This document shows, one piece after another, positions 38,077 through 48,423 of a stretch of 64,000 nucleotides of DNA; the first letter of the stretch is position 1; each line of letters begins with the position of its first letter. The stretch covers positions 31,214,370 to 31,278,369 of the forward strand of contig CM055109.1 in the NCBI GenBank assembly GCA_029204225.1. Reading direction: 5' to 3'. Source of the DNA: Diphasiastrum complanatum (Eukaryota > Streptophyta > Lycopodiopsida > Lycopodiales > Lycopodiaceae). The notes below the pieces were generated by a model, which was not told where the DNA came from, did not search any database, and saw nothing but the letters and a program-made list of their open reading frames with translations. The position numbers were made by a program, and so were the translations under genes.

Positions 38077-39812
38077 CAAAGAGTGAAATTGAAAGAGCTC
38101 AATCAATAATACAATCAAGACTTTCCCTTTTCCACCTTTTAGATTTGAAAGGTACTTCAAATAGGGTCACGGAACTTACACACCCAACTACAAATCAGAT
38201 TCTTCAGCAAAGCCATTGACAATGTATACTTTGGTGCTATGATGGAGATAGTAATTTGGTTAACATCTTGAAGATTCTAGTTTTCTTCACTTTGAATACG
38301 AAGTTGAAGTCTCACATTATAAAACACTAATAGCAATGCATAATTTAGTGAACTGCAGCCTATGATGCCAATTGGCTTTAACTTCCAGAGGAATCTCATT
38401 CCTGCTAGTTACCATTCTTAGGTTCAGCTCCAACACAACTAACCTCGACATCAAGTTCAAAATTTAGCTCATTGGAAGCTAGACCTAATGACAAGACCAT
38501 AAGGGAGAAGCCTATTGATGTGATTGCTTATCAACCTTTGCTGCAGGATCATGATCAAACACTTGATGTGGCTATTCAATCACAAGCTGTCATGACTCAA
38601 TCAAATGTTGACAACATCGACTATGTTAAATAGGGAAGAGTTAGGATGTCTAGTAAAGGTTTATTGGCTTTTTCAGTTGTTTTGGCAATTAGGGCCTTAT
38701 TTAGTTGCATTTGGAACCTCAAAAATATGGTAAGCGTTTAAATCCCACCTGAACCATTGTCACAACATCTAGGATCCAACCGCATTTCTACAAAGGAGAC
38801 CTTAAGTTGTGGGTGCCCTAACCCTCATGAGAGGCTGGAAACTTTAATTGGAAACTATGAATACCATTGATGGATCCTTCTTTGGTAGCTTTTACTGATA
38901 GAGAAAGGCACAGTTTAGTATAAACTGCAAAGCAATGCAGTATCATGAATATATATATACATGTGTGTGTGTGTGTGTGTATATATACATAGAGAGAGAG
39001 AGAGAGAGAACATCAAACAAATTTGCTGCAAGAAAGTTCTAGAAATTGCACATGCAAGAACAAATGTGTTGATGTTTGTATGCTAGTTGATAGCTGCCCA
39101 ATCCATAGAAAATGCATGTGGACGTTAACAATAAAGGGGGCGTGAAAGAAACTCTTGGCCACTTTTTGTGCCTCACATAAAGCAGGCAGCAAGCTTAAAC
39201 ATTCATGTGGCCAACAGAGGCTGTAGCTGCCAGAGAGGACCCATCTAAGCCATACACCAAGGACATTCCTTTTCTCTCCTTGGGCTATCCATGCATCCCC
39301 CTAGCACTACTGTAACCCTCCGGCCCCTGCCACTTTCTATATAATAACTGGATAGCTGATCCATGATCTGGATTACATTTTATTTCCTAATTCCCTCTAC
39401 ACTACACCCTCGAAGTAAACTAAGCAACCCTGTTGAATGTGTTATGTTCACGTTTCTAGTACTCCACCTGATAGTGATCCCGCATTCTTACTACCGGCTC
39501 AACCCTCTTAACAAAGTCAATCTGTTCATGTTCAAAACAGCTGTAAACCCTAAATCCTAGGAATGATAAGAGAATGGCTTTGTGCTCGCGTTACCTCGCC
39601 GGAAGCCGGTTGAAATGGGCATAGAGCTCTTTAGCAAAATCCGCGCTATTCACAACATCATCACCTCCACAATCTCCTAGCCGCATCAGAATCTGGTTAC
39701 AAACCTCATTCTTCAAGCCTTCTAAATGTGACGGAGTTCTACCTCTAACCTTCTTAAAAGTTTCCAGTAACTTCTTGTCATCATCTTCAAATCCATCCGC
39801 TGCGTCATTCAT
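2184..39812 (-). CDS. STY46-like: ACT-domain Raf-like protein kinase, STY46 type (5' nine exons; 3' end outside window)
   Basis: Joined exons 39595-39812, 37873-37984, 37355-37464, 37057-37158, 10206-10278, 9933-10043, 2771-2821, 2395-2558 and 2184-2291 give 1,049 nt with no stop, and every intron is GT-AG with matching phase. The N-terminal module (about residues 1-110, ending NRLPAR / [16 protein letters not shown]) and the ACT domain (about 187-242, containing [16 protein letters not shown]) are typical of Arabidopsis STY8/STY17/STY46. The kinase domain starts near residue 295 (WEIDYNQLK), with the glycine loop GSFGDLYRG (309-317), the invariant Lys in DVAIKIL (about 327) and the alpha-C Glu in FAQEV (about 345). 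The catalytic loop, DFG and C-lobe must lie left of the window. Known family role: cytosolic dual-specificity kinases that phosphorylate transit peptides of chloroplast precursor proteins, with the ACT domain regulatory. Odd point: 26.8-kb and 7.1-kb introns packed with retroelements. The intact frame suggests a working gene; transcription was not tested. Confidence 0.9.
2395..2558 (-). CDS. STY46-like: STY46-like exon 8 (linker and glycine loop)
   Basis: 164 bp encoding a Pro-rich linker, then [20 protein letters not shown] and GSFGD of the glycine-rich ATP loop. Acceptor ATTGTAG, donor GTATGT, ending two bases into a Leu codon that exon 9 completes. Confidence 0.9.
2771..2821 (-). CDS. STY46-like: STY46-like exon 7
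   Basis: 51 bp, 17 codons ([17 protein letters not shown]), phase 0 on both sides. Acceptor ATGTGCAG, donor GTCAGT. It is the short helical linker after the ACT domain. Intron 6 between exons 6 and 7 contains Copia element A. Confidence 0.8.
3024..3474 (-). repeat. 3' LTR of element A
   Basis: 451 bp, TG...CA ends, about 97% identical to 7883-8333. The purine tract AAGGAGGG (minus strand) abuts its internal side. It contains a short GA repeat. Confidence 0.93.
3512..4755 (-). pseudogene. Element A reverse transcriptase (deleted) and RNase H
   Basis: From 4755 down, a Gln/Pro-rich linker leads into the RT start ([36 protein letters not shown]). Remnants of the [12 protein letters not shown] and LYGLKQAPR blocks follow near 3,900-4,010, then the sequence jumps to RNase H ([30 protein letters not shown]; 3512-3889). 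The segment with the YVDD motif is absent, roughly 250 residues compared with usual Copia RT. Confidence 0.85.
4990..5760 (-). pseudogene. Element A integrase
   Basis: Carries all three catalytic residues: Asp in [10 protein letters not shown], Asp in LRTDRGGEY (about 5304-5330), and Glu in [10 protein letters not shown] (about 5202-5230). After [10 protein letters not shown] the expected FGC block contains a stop, near 5,020. It is out of frame with gag, so it is inactive as it stands. Confidence 0.85.
5700..7171 (-). pseudogene. Element A gag and protease
   Basis: Open from [12 protein letters not shown] (ATG at 7171-7169). Gag has the LDGTNYSLW block near the N-terminus and a CCHC zinc knuckle [14 protein letters not shown] (about 6339-6380), preceded by a Lys/Gly-rich stretch. 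The protease active site is [11 protein letters not shown] (about 6100-6139). A frameshift near 5,700, within the LWHAR-type pre-integrase motif, separates it from the integrase frame. Confidence 0.85.
7883..8333 (-). repeat. 5' LTR of element A
   Basis: 451 bp partner of 3024-3474. The primer binding site lies directly inside it (7871-7882), and the target duplicate GCTTC follows at 8334-8338. Confidence 0.93.
8339..9932. other. Intron 6 outside element A, no gene seen
   Basis: Low-complexity, stop-rich DNA. The only structure noted is a short perfect inverted repeat AGTACGTTC / GAACGTACT (8971-8979 and 8982-8990). A short stretch near 8,500-8,680 could read as an Ala-rich peptide but has stops and no known match. 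Confidence 0.45.
9933..10043 (-). CDS. STY46-like: STY46-like exon 6 (ACT domain core)
   Basis: 111 bp, phase 0 on both sides, encoding [19 protein letters not shown] then [18 protein letters not shown]. This is the diagnostic ACT-domain core of STY8/17/46. The acceptor is GATACAG and the donor GTCAGT. It is the strongest single family match in the window. Confidence 0.93.
10206..10278 (-). CDS. STY46-like: STY46-like exon 5 (ACT domain, first strand)
   Basis: 73 bp: one base completes a Ser codon, then 24 codons ending [17 protein letters not shown], the conserved start of the STY ACT domain. The acceptor is GTTGCAG and the donor GTATGA. It is separated from exon 4 by 26,778 bp of nested retroelements, yet the phase still matches. 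Confidence 0.9.
10279..11085. other. 3' end of intron 4, no gene seen
   Basis: AT-rich with no open frame of note. It ends (minus strand) in acceptor GTTGCAG next to exon 5. Confidence 0.5.
12171..12680 (+). repeat. Possible inserted LTR-like segment
   Basis: A GC-richer stretch beginning TGTAACGGCCCT, a start common in plant Gypsy LTRs, interrupts the gag region of the decayed Gypsy element. I could not fix its end or find a target duplication, so a solo LTR is only a guess. Confidence 0.25.
13021..14330 (+). pseudogene. Gypsy RT and RNase H remnant
   Basis: RT blocks fall in shifting frames from 13,021. The catalytic FVDDIL motif (about 13,530-13,560) is intact but out of frame with its neighbours. 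RNase H shows the Asp in [35 protein letters not shown], and [10 protein letters not shown]. The open frame stops at 14,223-14,225; homology fades near 14,330 at a NSVANAVS remnant of the usual N..ADALS. Confidence 0.85.
14600..15190 (+). pseudogene. LINE-type reverse transcriptase fragment
   Basis: Contains [13 protein letters not shown] (about 14,670-14,712), a degraded YADD box reading LCVDDVA (about 14,970-14,995), and a [14 protein letters not shown] block (about 15,065-15,110) in the right order for a plant LINE RT. Many stops and shifts; no endonuclease, poly(A) tail or target duplication seen. Confidence 0.75.
15256..15696 (-). repeat. 3' LTR of element B
   Basis: 441 bp. The purine tract TAAGGGGGAG (minus strand) adjoins it at 15697. 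It is clearly homologous to 35046-35339 but diverged, with an internal length difference. Confidence 0.85.
15697..17260 (-). pseudogene. Element B RT and RNase H
   Basis: RT start ([20 protein letters not shown]; 17053-17259), then a piece with [11 protein letters not shown] and [14 protein letters not shown] (16312-16812), then a broken RNase H starting [19 protein letters not shown] near 16,250. The catalytic YVDD is intact. Local tandem duplications occur at about 16,095-16,175 and 16,803-16,905. Confidence 0.85.
17500..18340 (-). pseudogene. Element B integrase and pre-integrase remnant
   Basis: Reads [17 protein letters not shown] and [10 protein letters not shown] (pre-integrase zinc motif, 17816-18037), then [20 protein letters not shown] and a shifted [10 protein letters not shown]. 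The segment carrying the catalytic Glu is missing. Upstream it starts with the end of the protease region ([12 protein letters not shown]), cut by Gypsy C. Confidence 0.75.
18350..18668 (-). repeat. Left (3') LTR of element C
   Basis: Matches 23063-23370 over about 290 bp. The adjoining pol sequence ends at LSPRYCG, so the pol 3' end and the LTR inner edge are lost. Confidence 0.65.
18720..20627 (-). pseudogene. Element C RT and integrase
   Basis: [22 protein letters not shown] (20364-20627) and [22 protein letters not shown] (19843-20208). The usual FVDDI/FIDDI box reads FIEDI, so the first Asp of the catalytic pair is Glu. Integrase: [13 protein letters not shown] and [19 protein letters not shown] (18998-19258). 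Many frame breaks. A 31-bp tandem duplication lies at 19,738-19,800. Confidence 0.85.
20688..21256 (-). pseudogene. Element C gag remnant
   Basis: Starts [14 protein letters not shown] (ATG near 21,256). A Ser/Pro-rich region follows, then [20 protein letters not shown] and [13 protein letters not shown] (20688-20957), a Gypsy gag core. The frame breaks near 20,950, and the next residues belong to RT. Confidence 0.7.
22255..22302. repeat. (CT)n microsatellite
   Basis: About 48 bp of uninterrupted CT dinucleotides between element C leader and LTR F. Confidence 0.95.
22511..23062 (+). repeat. LTR F: 3' LTR of a separate plus-strand element
   Basis: 552 bp beginning TGTCATGTGC and ending GCACATGACA, a perfect 10-bp inverted terminal pair. 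It is preceded by the purine tract TAAGTAAGGGGGAG (22497-22510), and a TATA-like TATAAATA lies near 22,730. No 5' LTR partner was seen. The 22,010-22,500 stretch before it, with a (CT)n run at 22255-22302, may be its internal 3' end. Family not determined. Confidence 0.7.
23063..23370 (-). repeat. Right (5') LTR of element C
   Basis: Homologous to 18350-18668. Probably ends CCAACA at 23,370 before element B sequence resumes. Its outer part starts immediately after the CA end of LTR F. Confidence 0.65.
23371..23772 (-). pseudogene. Element B gag end and protease start
   Basis: Minus-strand frame from 23,558 reads [14 protein letters not shown] and [14 protein letters not shown], the Copia protease active site. 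It is preceded by a Lys-rich gag end ([15 protein letters not shown]). Cut on the left by Gypsy C and on the right by Copia D. Confidence 0.8.
23773..24179 (+). repeat. 5' LTR of element D
   Basis: 407 bp, TG...CA, followed at once by the initiator-Met tRNA primer site TGGTATCAGAGCAGG. Contains a short CT repeat. Confidence 0.93.
24649..27381 (+). pseudogene. Element D gag, protease, integrase and RT start
   Basis: One frame runs through gag ([17 protein letters not shown] knuckle [14 protein letters not shown] at about 25,390-25,430), a TAG stop (25450-25452), protease ([11 protein letters not shown], about 25,567), pre-integrase and integrase. A TGA stop lies at 26299-26301, followed by the RT start to 27,381. 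The first integrase Asp is lost ([10 protein letters not shown] where LVHSD is usual); RSDKGGEY and [10 protein letters not shown] keep the other two. The only nearby ATG (24,629) is one base out of frame with gag. Gypsy E interrupts RT after the [10 protein letters not shown] block. Confidence 0.9.
27382..27739 (-). repeat. 3' LTR of element E
   Basis: 358 bp, TGTAATAGATCC...CTCGTAACA. Differs from its partner at one position (G in GACTGCACG here, A in the other). Confidence 0.95.
27751..31430 (-). pseudogene. Element E gag-pol ORF lacking reverse transcriptase
   Basis: A stop-free frame of about 1,200 codons. Gag core ([31 protein letters not shown]), CCHC knuckle [14 protein letters not shown] (about 30,670-30,710), protease [12 protein letters not shown] (about 30,440-30,475). 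After [12 protein letters not shown] it jumps to [14 protein letters not shown], so the RT palm with its FVDD-type box is gone. RNase H is complete ([39 protein letters not shown]). Integrase has the HHCC finger ([14 protein letters not shown] ... CQKCQ), [20 protein letters not shown], and [13 protein letters not shown] with the catalytic Glu. It ends in a chromodomain-like [19 protein letters not shown]. Read as replication-defective on its own. Confidence 0.93.
31398..31694 (-). pseudogene. Element E gag N-terminus, one frame off
   Basis: [19 protein letters not shown] onwards, an acidic 98-residue start with heptad-like Leu/Val spacing ([15 protein letters not shown]). It overlaps the main frame (open up to about 31,430) but needs a one-base shift to join it. 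It could be a single-base lesion or a frameshift site; no slippery sequence was identified. Confidence 0.7.
31695..32404 (-). other. Untranslated leader of element E
   Basis: About 700 bp between the 5' LTR/primer site and gag, with no significant ORF. A comparable leader precedes gag in the related element C (21,300-22,000). Confidence 0.6.
32405..32762 (-). repeat. 5' LTR of element E
   Basis: 358 bp, otherwise identical to 27382-27739. The primer binding site lies one base inside it. Confidence 0.95.
32763..34174 (+). pseudogene. Element D RT remainder and RNase H
   Basis: The RT frame resumes in phase after Gypsy [32 protein letters not shown]-like block, [22 protein letters not shown] (about 33,187). 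A frameshift follows near 33,216, with stops near 33,344 and 33,621. RNase [47 protein letters not shown], ending near 34,170. A 27-bp tandem duplication at about 33,745-33,795 breaks RNase H. Confidence 0.9.
34175..34583 (+). repeat. 3' LTR of element D
   Basis: 409 bp partner of 23773-24179, preceded by the polypurine tract. The last RNase H codons run into it. Confidence 0.93.
34584..34866 (-). pseudogene. Element B gag N-terminus
   Basis: [20 protein letters not shown], then [15 protein letters not shown], typical of Copia gag. A stop follows TTNREL, then [17 protein letters not shown] up to the junction with element D. The frame continues at 23,772 in [12 protein letters not shown], which shows that D landed in this gag. 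Confidence 0.85.
35046..35339 (-). repeat. 5' LTR of element B, truncated
   Basis: About 294 bp match the first part of 15256-15696; homology stops at ATATAC. The primer binding site lies next to it at 35031-35045. Confidence 0.85.
35340..37056. other. 5' end of intron 4, no gene seen
   Basis: From the exon 4 donor (37056) to the truncated LTR of element B. AT-rich, with a CT-rich run near 35,680-35,720. Short frames only. Confidence 0.5.
37057..37158 (-). CDS. STY46-like: STY46-like exon 4
   Basis: 102 bp encoding [19 protein letters not shown] and more, matching the PPPAFGSSPNLEALALE-type segment of STY kinases. The acceptor is TTGTAG and the donor GTATCC, phase 2 on both sides. It is followed by the 26.8-kb intron 4 (10279-37056). 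Confidence 0.85.
37355..37464 (-). CDS. STY46-like: STY46-like exon 3
   Basis: 110 bp, phase 0 in and phase 2 out, between acceptor TGCTAG and donor GTAAGA. It encodes a low-complexity linker ([14 protein letters not shown] ... [10 protein letters not shown]) rich in Glu, Ser and Arg. This is the variable segment before the ACT domain, so the call rests on splice borders, phase and position more than on similarity. Confidence 0.75.
37873..37984 (-). CDS. STY46-like: STY46-like exon 2
   Basis: 112 bp: one base completes the split Arg codon, then 37 codons starting [20 protein letters not shown]. The acceptor is TTGCAG and the donor GTAAGT. It matches the conserved YALDV..ER.E.VLTH block of the family. 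A diverged second copy of this exon lies at 46717-46831. Confidence 0.88.
38044..38073. repeat. (GT)n microsatellite in intron 1... exon 2 side
   Basis: About 15 GT units within intron 1 of the kinase gene (37985-39594). The rest of this intron has no recognisable element apart from the compound repeat at 38950-39010. Confidence 0.9.
38950..39010. repeat. Compound AT / GT / AT / AG microsatellite in intron 1
   Basis: Successive ATATAT, TGTGTG, ATATAT and AGAGAG runs within intron 1 of the kinase gene. Confidence 0.9.
39595..39812 (-). CDS. STY46-like: STY46-like exon 1 (start codon)
   Basis: Begins with ATG at 39812-39810 ([14 protein letters not shown]) and encodes 72 residues plus two bases. 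It ends in the family motif HFNRLPAR just before donor GTAACG. An acidic N-terminus followed by [15 protein letters not shown] resembles the poorly named N-terminal region of STY kinases. The start was chosen as the only ATG giving this motif in frame; no upstream exon was recognised. Confidence 0.85.
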
Positions 39813-40260
39813 GTGTCCAAAGAGATGTGCAAATCAACAGTGAGCCACTCAGCCAAGCAGTTGCATGCTCCAGAATGCCAGCAACTGTGGCTAAAGGCAA
39901 GGAAAATGTTCTAAATTGTGAATAAATCCGCCTGATTACGAGCTTCCCAACACCGCAGCGGTACACAGAAATCAGTAATGAATGAAAGTCTGAGCGATTT
40001 TCTGATGAAAGTATTTCTCTCTCTCTCTCTCTCGCTCGCTCGCTCCCCCTCTCTCGCGTTTGCGTTCTGTCTCACAGAAAATATAGCAGCCCTTAAGCTG
40101 TTGGTTAAGGTCTTAACAAAACCCTTAATCCCTCGTTAGGCGCCTAACTAACGCACTAACTGCCACTAACGGCCCTTTAAAGATAGGCGAGAAATGCCAT
40201 TTGTAATGCCACGTGGCGGATAGAGGAGTCCATGTTACCACGTCATGTACATGTACTCGT
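39813..40260 (-). promoter_or_regulatory. Putative 5' leader and core promoter of the kinase gene
   Basis: Reading leftwards from 40,260 are a G-box CACGTG (40210-40215), an ACGTCA motif near 40,240, and a TATA-like CTATATTTT (40078-40086). A CT/GA-rich tract (about 40015-40056) follows, read as GAGAGA on the gene's strand, then about 200 nt before the ATG. GA-rich leaders and G-boxes are common in plant promoters. The transcription start site is inferred only. Confidence 0.4.
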
Positions 40261-40299
40261 GTAACACTCATCATTTTTTGCCCTATCTCTTTGGTGCTC

Positions 40300-40460
40300 G
40301 AACTTTTGTTTTAATCGGTTATTTTTGCTTTTGCACTAGGTTGACTTTTTCGCTTTGATTCCTACGGTCGGCTTACATCTTGAACTTTTTTTTTAATCGG
40401 TTATTTTTGCTTTTGCACGAGGTTGATTTTTTCGCTTTGATTCCTACATTCGGCTTACAT
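40300..40460. repeat. Two-copy tandem duplication, about 81 bp
   Basis: Two copies of a block with TTTAATCGGTTATTTTTGCT, CGCTTTGATTCCTAC and CGGCTTACAT, differing at a few bases, just upstream of the putative kinase promoter. Confidence 0.85.
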
Positions 40461-40774
40461 CGATATTCTATAAAAATTTGCTTTGAAAAGTTAAATCCTT
40501 TTCAGTTGCAAACAATTACTTTCTTGCTACTAGCAAAATTTGATGATTAAATTTAACTAATCGCGTTGGTTAAGGGACCTTGTCGACGACGTTTTTGCAA
40601 TCGTGTTGGTTAAGTGACCTTTTTTGTTTTCGTAAGCACAAATTCTCATTAGGAATTGTTCATCGCATACATAATGGAATCGTTATTTTTGGCTCCATAG
40701 TTGATATCATAAAAATGTTGAAGCATGTTGATCAATGTTTAATACATCCAACATAGTTTAAATATGGAGCCAAG

Positions 40775-40776
40775 AT

Positions 40777-40815
<39 letters not shown>

Positions 40816-40817
40816 TT
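40775..40817. repeat. (ATTT)n microsatellite
   Basis: About ten tandem ATTT units. Confidence 0.95.
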
Positions 40818-40915
40818 GCAAGAAAATTCATTTAAATAATATTATTTACAAGATTCTAAAAACTAAGTTCATGGATTACTTAAGTATTAGGTAATGGCCA
40901 TTGGGAGGGCCATCA

Positions 40916-45072
<4,157 letters not shown>

Positions 45073-45196
45073 GTATAATTTGACTACTAGGATTCACGTA
45101 TAATTTGACTACTAAGATTCACATATAATTTGACTACTAGGATTCCATATAATTTGACTACTAGGATTCACATAATTTGACTACTAGGATTCACAT
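45073..45196. repeat. Minisatellite, about five copies of a 22-25 bp unit
   Basis: Repeats of ATAATTTGACTACTAGGATTCAC with small length changes between units. Confidence 0.9.
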
Positions 45197-45346
45197 GCGA
45201 TTGATTGAGATTATATAATCACTTGCAGATCTTGTTTCCACTTGAAAAACTTTGATCTTTTACATCCAATAACATGTATATGTATGTTATTTTTTAATTT
45301 GGTATGGTATCCACTATTATCATTCCTAGCTAGTCACTCATGCAAT

Positions 45347-46330
45347 TCAAACATTCAATACAGGTGATCGGCTTCGTGGTGAAAATGTATCCCACGGTAC
45401 ATCTTTCTCCTTGCATTTATCACCTACAACTTCAATCCTTCTTGCACCAAAGGGTTTGTCTCTACCTCTCCAACCTGTCTTTTGAGGTTGAGTAGTAGTA
45501 TCTTGAGGTATATCCTTGTGTTCATCACTAGGAAAGTCAATAAATGGATCATCATCAGGAGGTATCCTCACTGTACCATCTTTCCCACTAGATGTGTTTG
45601 TCTTCTCAGCATCCTCGTCTTCATACATCCTAGATTCATCAAAGATAACATCACGATTGACATGTATTTTGTTCTACAATGGTTCAAAACATCTATATCC
45701 CATCACACAATCATCATATCCTAGGAATATACACTTGATAGCTTTCACATCAAGCTTATGTCTCTCTTCCTTAGGAATGTGTACAAAGGCCTTACATCCA
45801 AAGATTCGAAAGTGGTTCACCTTTGGCTTCTTCTTCGTGAATGCCTCCTCATGTGTCATCTTTGGTATGGCAATGGTAGGACTTCTATTTTAAAGATAGA
45901 CTACCGTACGGCATGCTTCTGACCAAAAATCTTTTGGTAGTTTTATTTCAGCTAGCATAGATCTGGCACTTTCCACAATCATACGATTCTTGCGCTCAGC
46001 TACACCATTGAGTGCAGGAGTATGAGCTTGCATGAATTGTCTTTTGATCCCACATTGATCACAAAGATCATTGAAGTCGTTAGACTTGTACTCACCTCCA
46101 CTATCTGATCTTAGAACTTTGATCTTCCTACCCGTCTGATTTTTTACCAATGCTTTGAAGCTCTTGAACGTGTCAAACACATCCGATTTCTTCTTCAAGA
46201 AGTAAATCCACATCTTTTGTGACATATCATTAATGAAGGTCATGAAATAGAAGGCTTTACCTAAGGACATAGTCCTCATAGGCCCGCATAGATCTATGTG
46301 GATCAAATCCTTGTGGAACACGAGATATGA
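45347..46330 (-). pseudogene. Copia integrase fragment
   Basis: 46321-45890 encodes the integrase core with LIHIDLCGPM (first Asp), LRSDSGGEY (second) and [10 protein letters not shown] (Glu). It is followed in another frame by FRIFGCKAFVHIPKEERHKL and [10 protein letters not shown]-type blocks (45674-45859), and by an acidic linker (45347-45628). No gag, RT or LTR is attached. It lies just downstream of the orphan exon 2 on the same strand. Confidence 0.88.
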
Positions 46331-46716
46331 TTATTTCAGGTTTTGAATTGTGATTGTCCATATATGGGAAATATGTGTTAGATCTTAAAGTACACTCAAC
46401 CTACGTGGACTTGTACCACTCCACTTGATCTTGCAATCGACCTTTCACATAGACATATTTTGTTACCTAGGTAGTTCATAGATTATTCATAGTAAGATTG
46501 CCTTGTTCTATTCTACTTGTTACAGGATTGAGCTTCTTTCTCAAATCAGAATGGATTTGTTTGTAGCAGAGACAACCAAACACTCAAAGGTGCTTTAGAC
46601 TCGGCTTGTAGCCATACTAGGCTTTGAAGGGATTCTTAAAATCAACTGCGTTGGTGCTTGAATTGAGTTCATGCATTCATGAATGCAAGTAAGACAAAAA
46701 AAAATTCTAATGATAC

Positions 46717-46831
46717 ATTGATTGCTCGAACATGACAGGCAATATGTTGCTTTGGTTGTTCAGCTTGCTGAAGTAATTGTATGTGAGTAAGAACATTTCC
46801 AACCCTCGTAATGATCACATCCAAAGCATAT
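46717..46831 (-). CDS. Orphan second copy of STY46-like exon 2
   Basis: 115 bp with acceptor TGTGCAG on its right and donor GTATCA on its left. It has the same entry phase as exon 2 of the neighbouring gene and is open for 38 codons: YALDVIITRVGNVLTHIQLL and QQAEQPKQH, ending HVRAIN. It matches the family YALDV..ER.E.VLTH..LL block, in places better than the first gene does. No exon 1 or exons 3-9 belonging to it were recognised, so it may be part of a tandem paralogue with huge introns or a relic. Confidence 0.65.
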
Positions 46832-47631
46832 CTGCACATTCAATAGAAAAAGACAAACATTATGATATAGTCCAATATATTCACCTACAAGTACATTTTA
46901 TTTATACACTTAGAGCTTAATGTTTTCTTCCATACTAGCAATAGTATCCTCTATTGATTTTCATGTAGTTGGCTCGTTTAAGAATGCTTTTAGTGGTAGC
47001 AAAAAAGCAATGTAAGGCTTTTTTGTGTATATGATTACCTTGGTGTAGTGTATATTGTATTCATTTAATGATAAGAAAACCCTTGTAATAATAAATAACA
47101 TCTCCATTGTTTGTAAAGGACTTTTCATGGTAATATTATGCCTTGAGAAAAATATGAATTGGATAATGTGTAAAGTTTGGGGTGTAATGAAAAAGGTCTC
47201 TTCATATATTGATAGACAACTCTTTTGAAATAATTAAAGTCTAGGTTTTTCTATATGCATTACAATTGCACCATCTTTCTATCCTTCCTTCATTGTGAGC
47301 TTATATGTCATTTGGCCATGATTCTTATATGCAAATTGAAGGATATATCTTATGCCCTTCACTTGACTATGTTTAAAAAGATAAAACTTCCTTGAAAATG
47401 ATATTCTTCCCCAAAAAAAGTAGCCTCTTACAATAACAACCAGAATAGCTCTAGCATTAAATCAACTCACCTGATACATACTTCATGTTACTCCTTTTCC
47501 TTCAAAGAAGACATAGAAAAAAAAGTATAACCTTTCAAAAGAGTCAAAAGTTTCACATGTGGGAATTTCTACATGGGAATGCACATTAAGATATAATTAG
47601 CATATGTATAATGATCATCCGATCTATATAT
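46832..47631. other. No gene seen
   Basis: AT-rich, stop-rich DNA to the right of the orphan exon. It would be intron 1 of the second kinase copy if that copy is a gene. Confidence 0.4.
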
Positions 47632-47689
47632 GACAATGGGTTTGAAACAACTATAGGTTTCAACCTATAGTTGTTTCAAACCCATTGTC
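47632..47689. repeat. Near-perfect 58-nt palindrome
   Basis: Two perfectly complementary 28-nt arms (47632-47659 and 47662-47689) with a 2-nt TC spacer. The left arm begins GACAATGGGTTTG and the right arm ends CAAACCCATTGTC. No gene adjoins it. Confidence 0.95.
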
Positions 47690-47985
47690 TACAAAAGAAA
47701 TTTAGGGAATAAAGGGTACTTAAATTGGAATAAGGCTCTATAAAAAATTAGCATGTGAAATTTCATGCCTAAAATTCTATAGTAACTTGTATTTTGTTTC
47801 TCAAGCAATGATTTTGACATCTGTAGGTATTACGTTTAGTTGGTGGGAAATTGACACACCAACATAAAAAGACTTCAACCATTAAGGATGAAACCAATAG
47901 TTGTTTCAAATCCCTTTTCTACAAAAAAATTACTTAAATTGGAATAAGGTTCTATAAAGAATTAGCATGTGAACTTTTGTTACCA
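47665..47985. repeat. Imperfect direct repeat pair of about 90 bp
   Basis: The segment from about 47,667 to 47,765 recurs at about 47,895-47,980 (TTAAATTGGAATAAGG, TAGCATGTGAA), with deletions. The right arm of the palindrome belongs to the first copy. Confidence 0.75.
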
Positions 47986-48423
47986 ATTGTACAAACACAG
48001 TGAAAACATAAAAAGAAATAAAACTCCATGGCATGTGTTTTGTGAGGCCAAGTATGAGTAATTGCCAATAAACTTCTACTATGGCATGTGTTTTGTAAGT
48101 CCATGGGTTTCTAGAAGTTAATTAAAATAATAAAATAACTTAAACTTAGGATTATAACTTAGACTTAAGAAACTTAAGATTAGAAAGATTCTAAGTCATC
48201 TTAAGTTATCTTAAATCTCAAGTTAGAAATTTCTAAAGTTCTAAGTTCTAAACTAGAAGTTTTTTAGAGGCCTTAGAATGGCTAGTTTAGAACTAATCCC
48301 ATAAGCTAACTCTAGTTTTTGCCAAAATCTCCTATTCTGCAAGAAAACTACCTTTTTGACCTTTTGGCCAAGTACGATACTTTACTGCTCACATGTACTG
48401 TTTTTCTACCCCTCATTTTGCAT

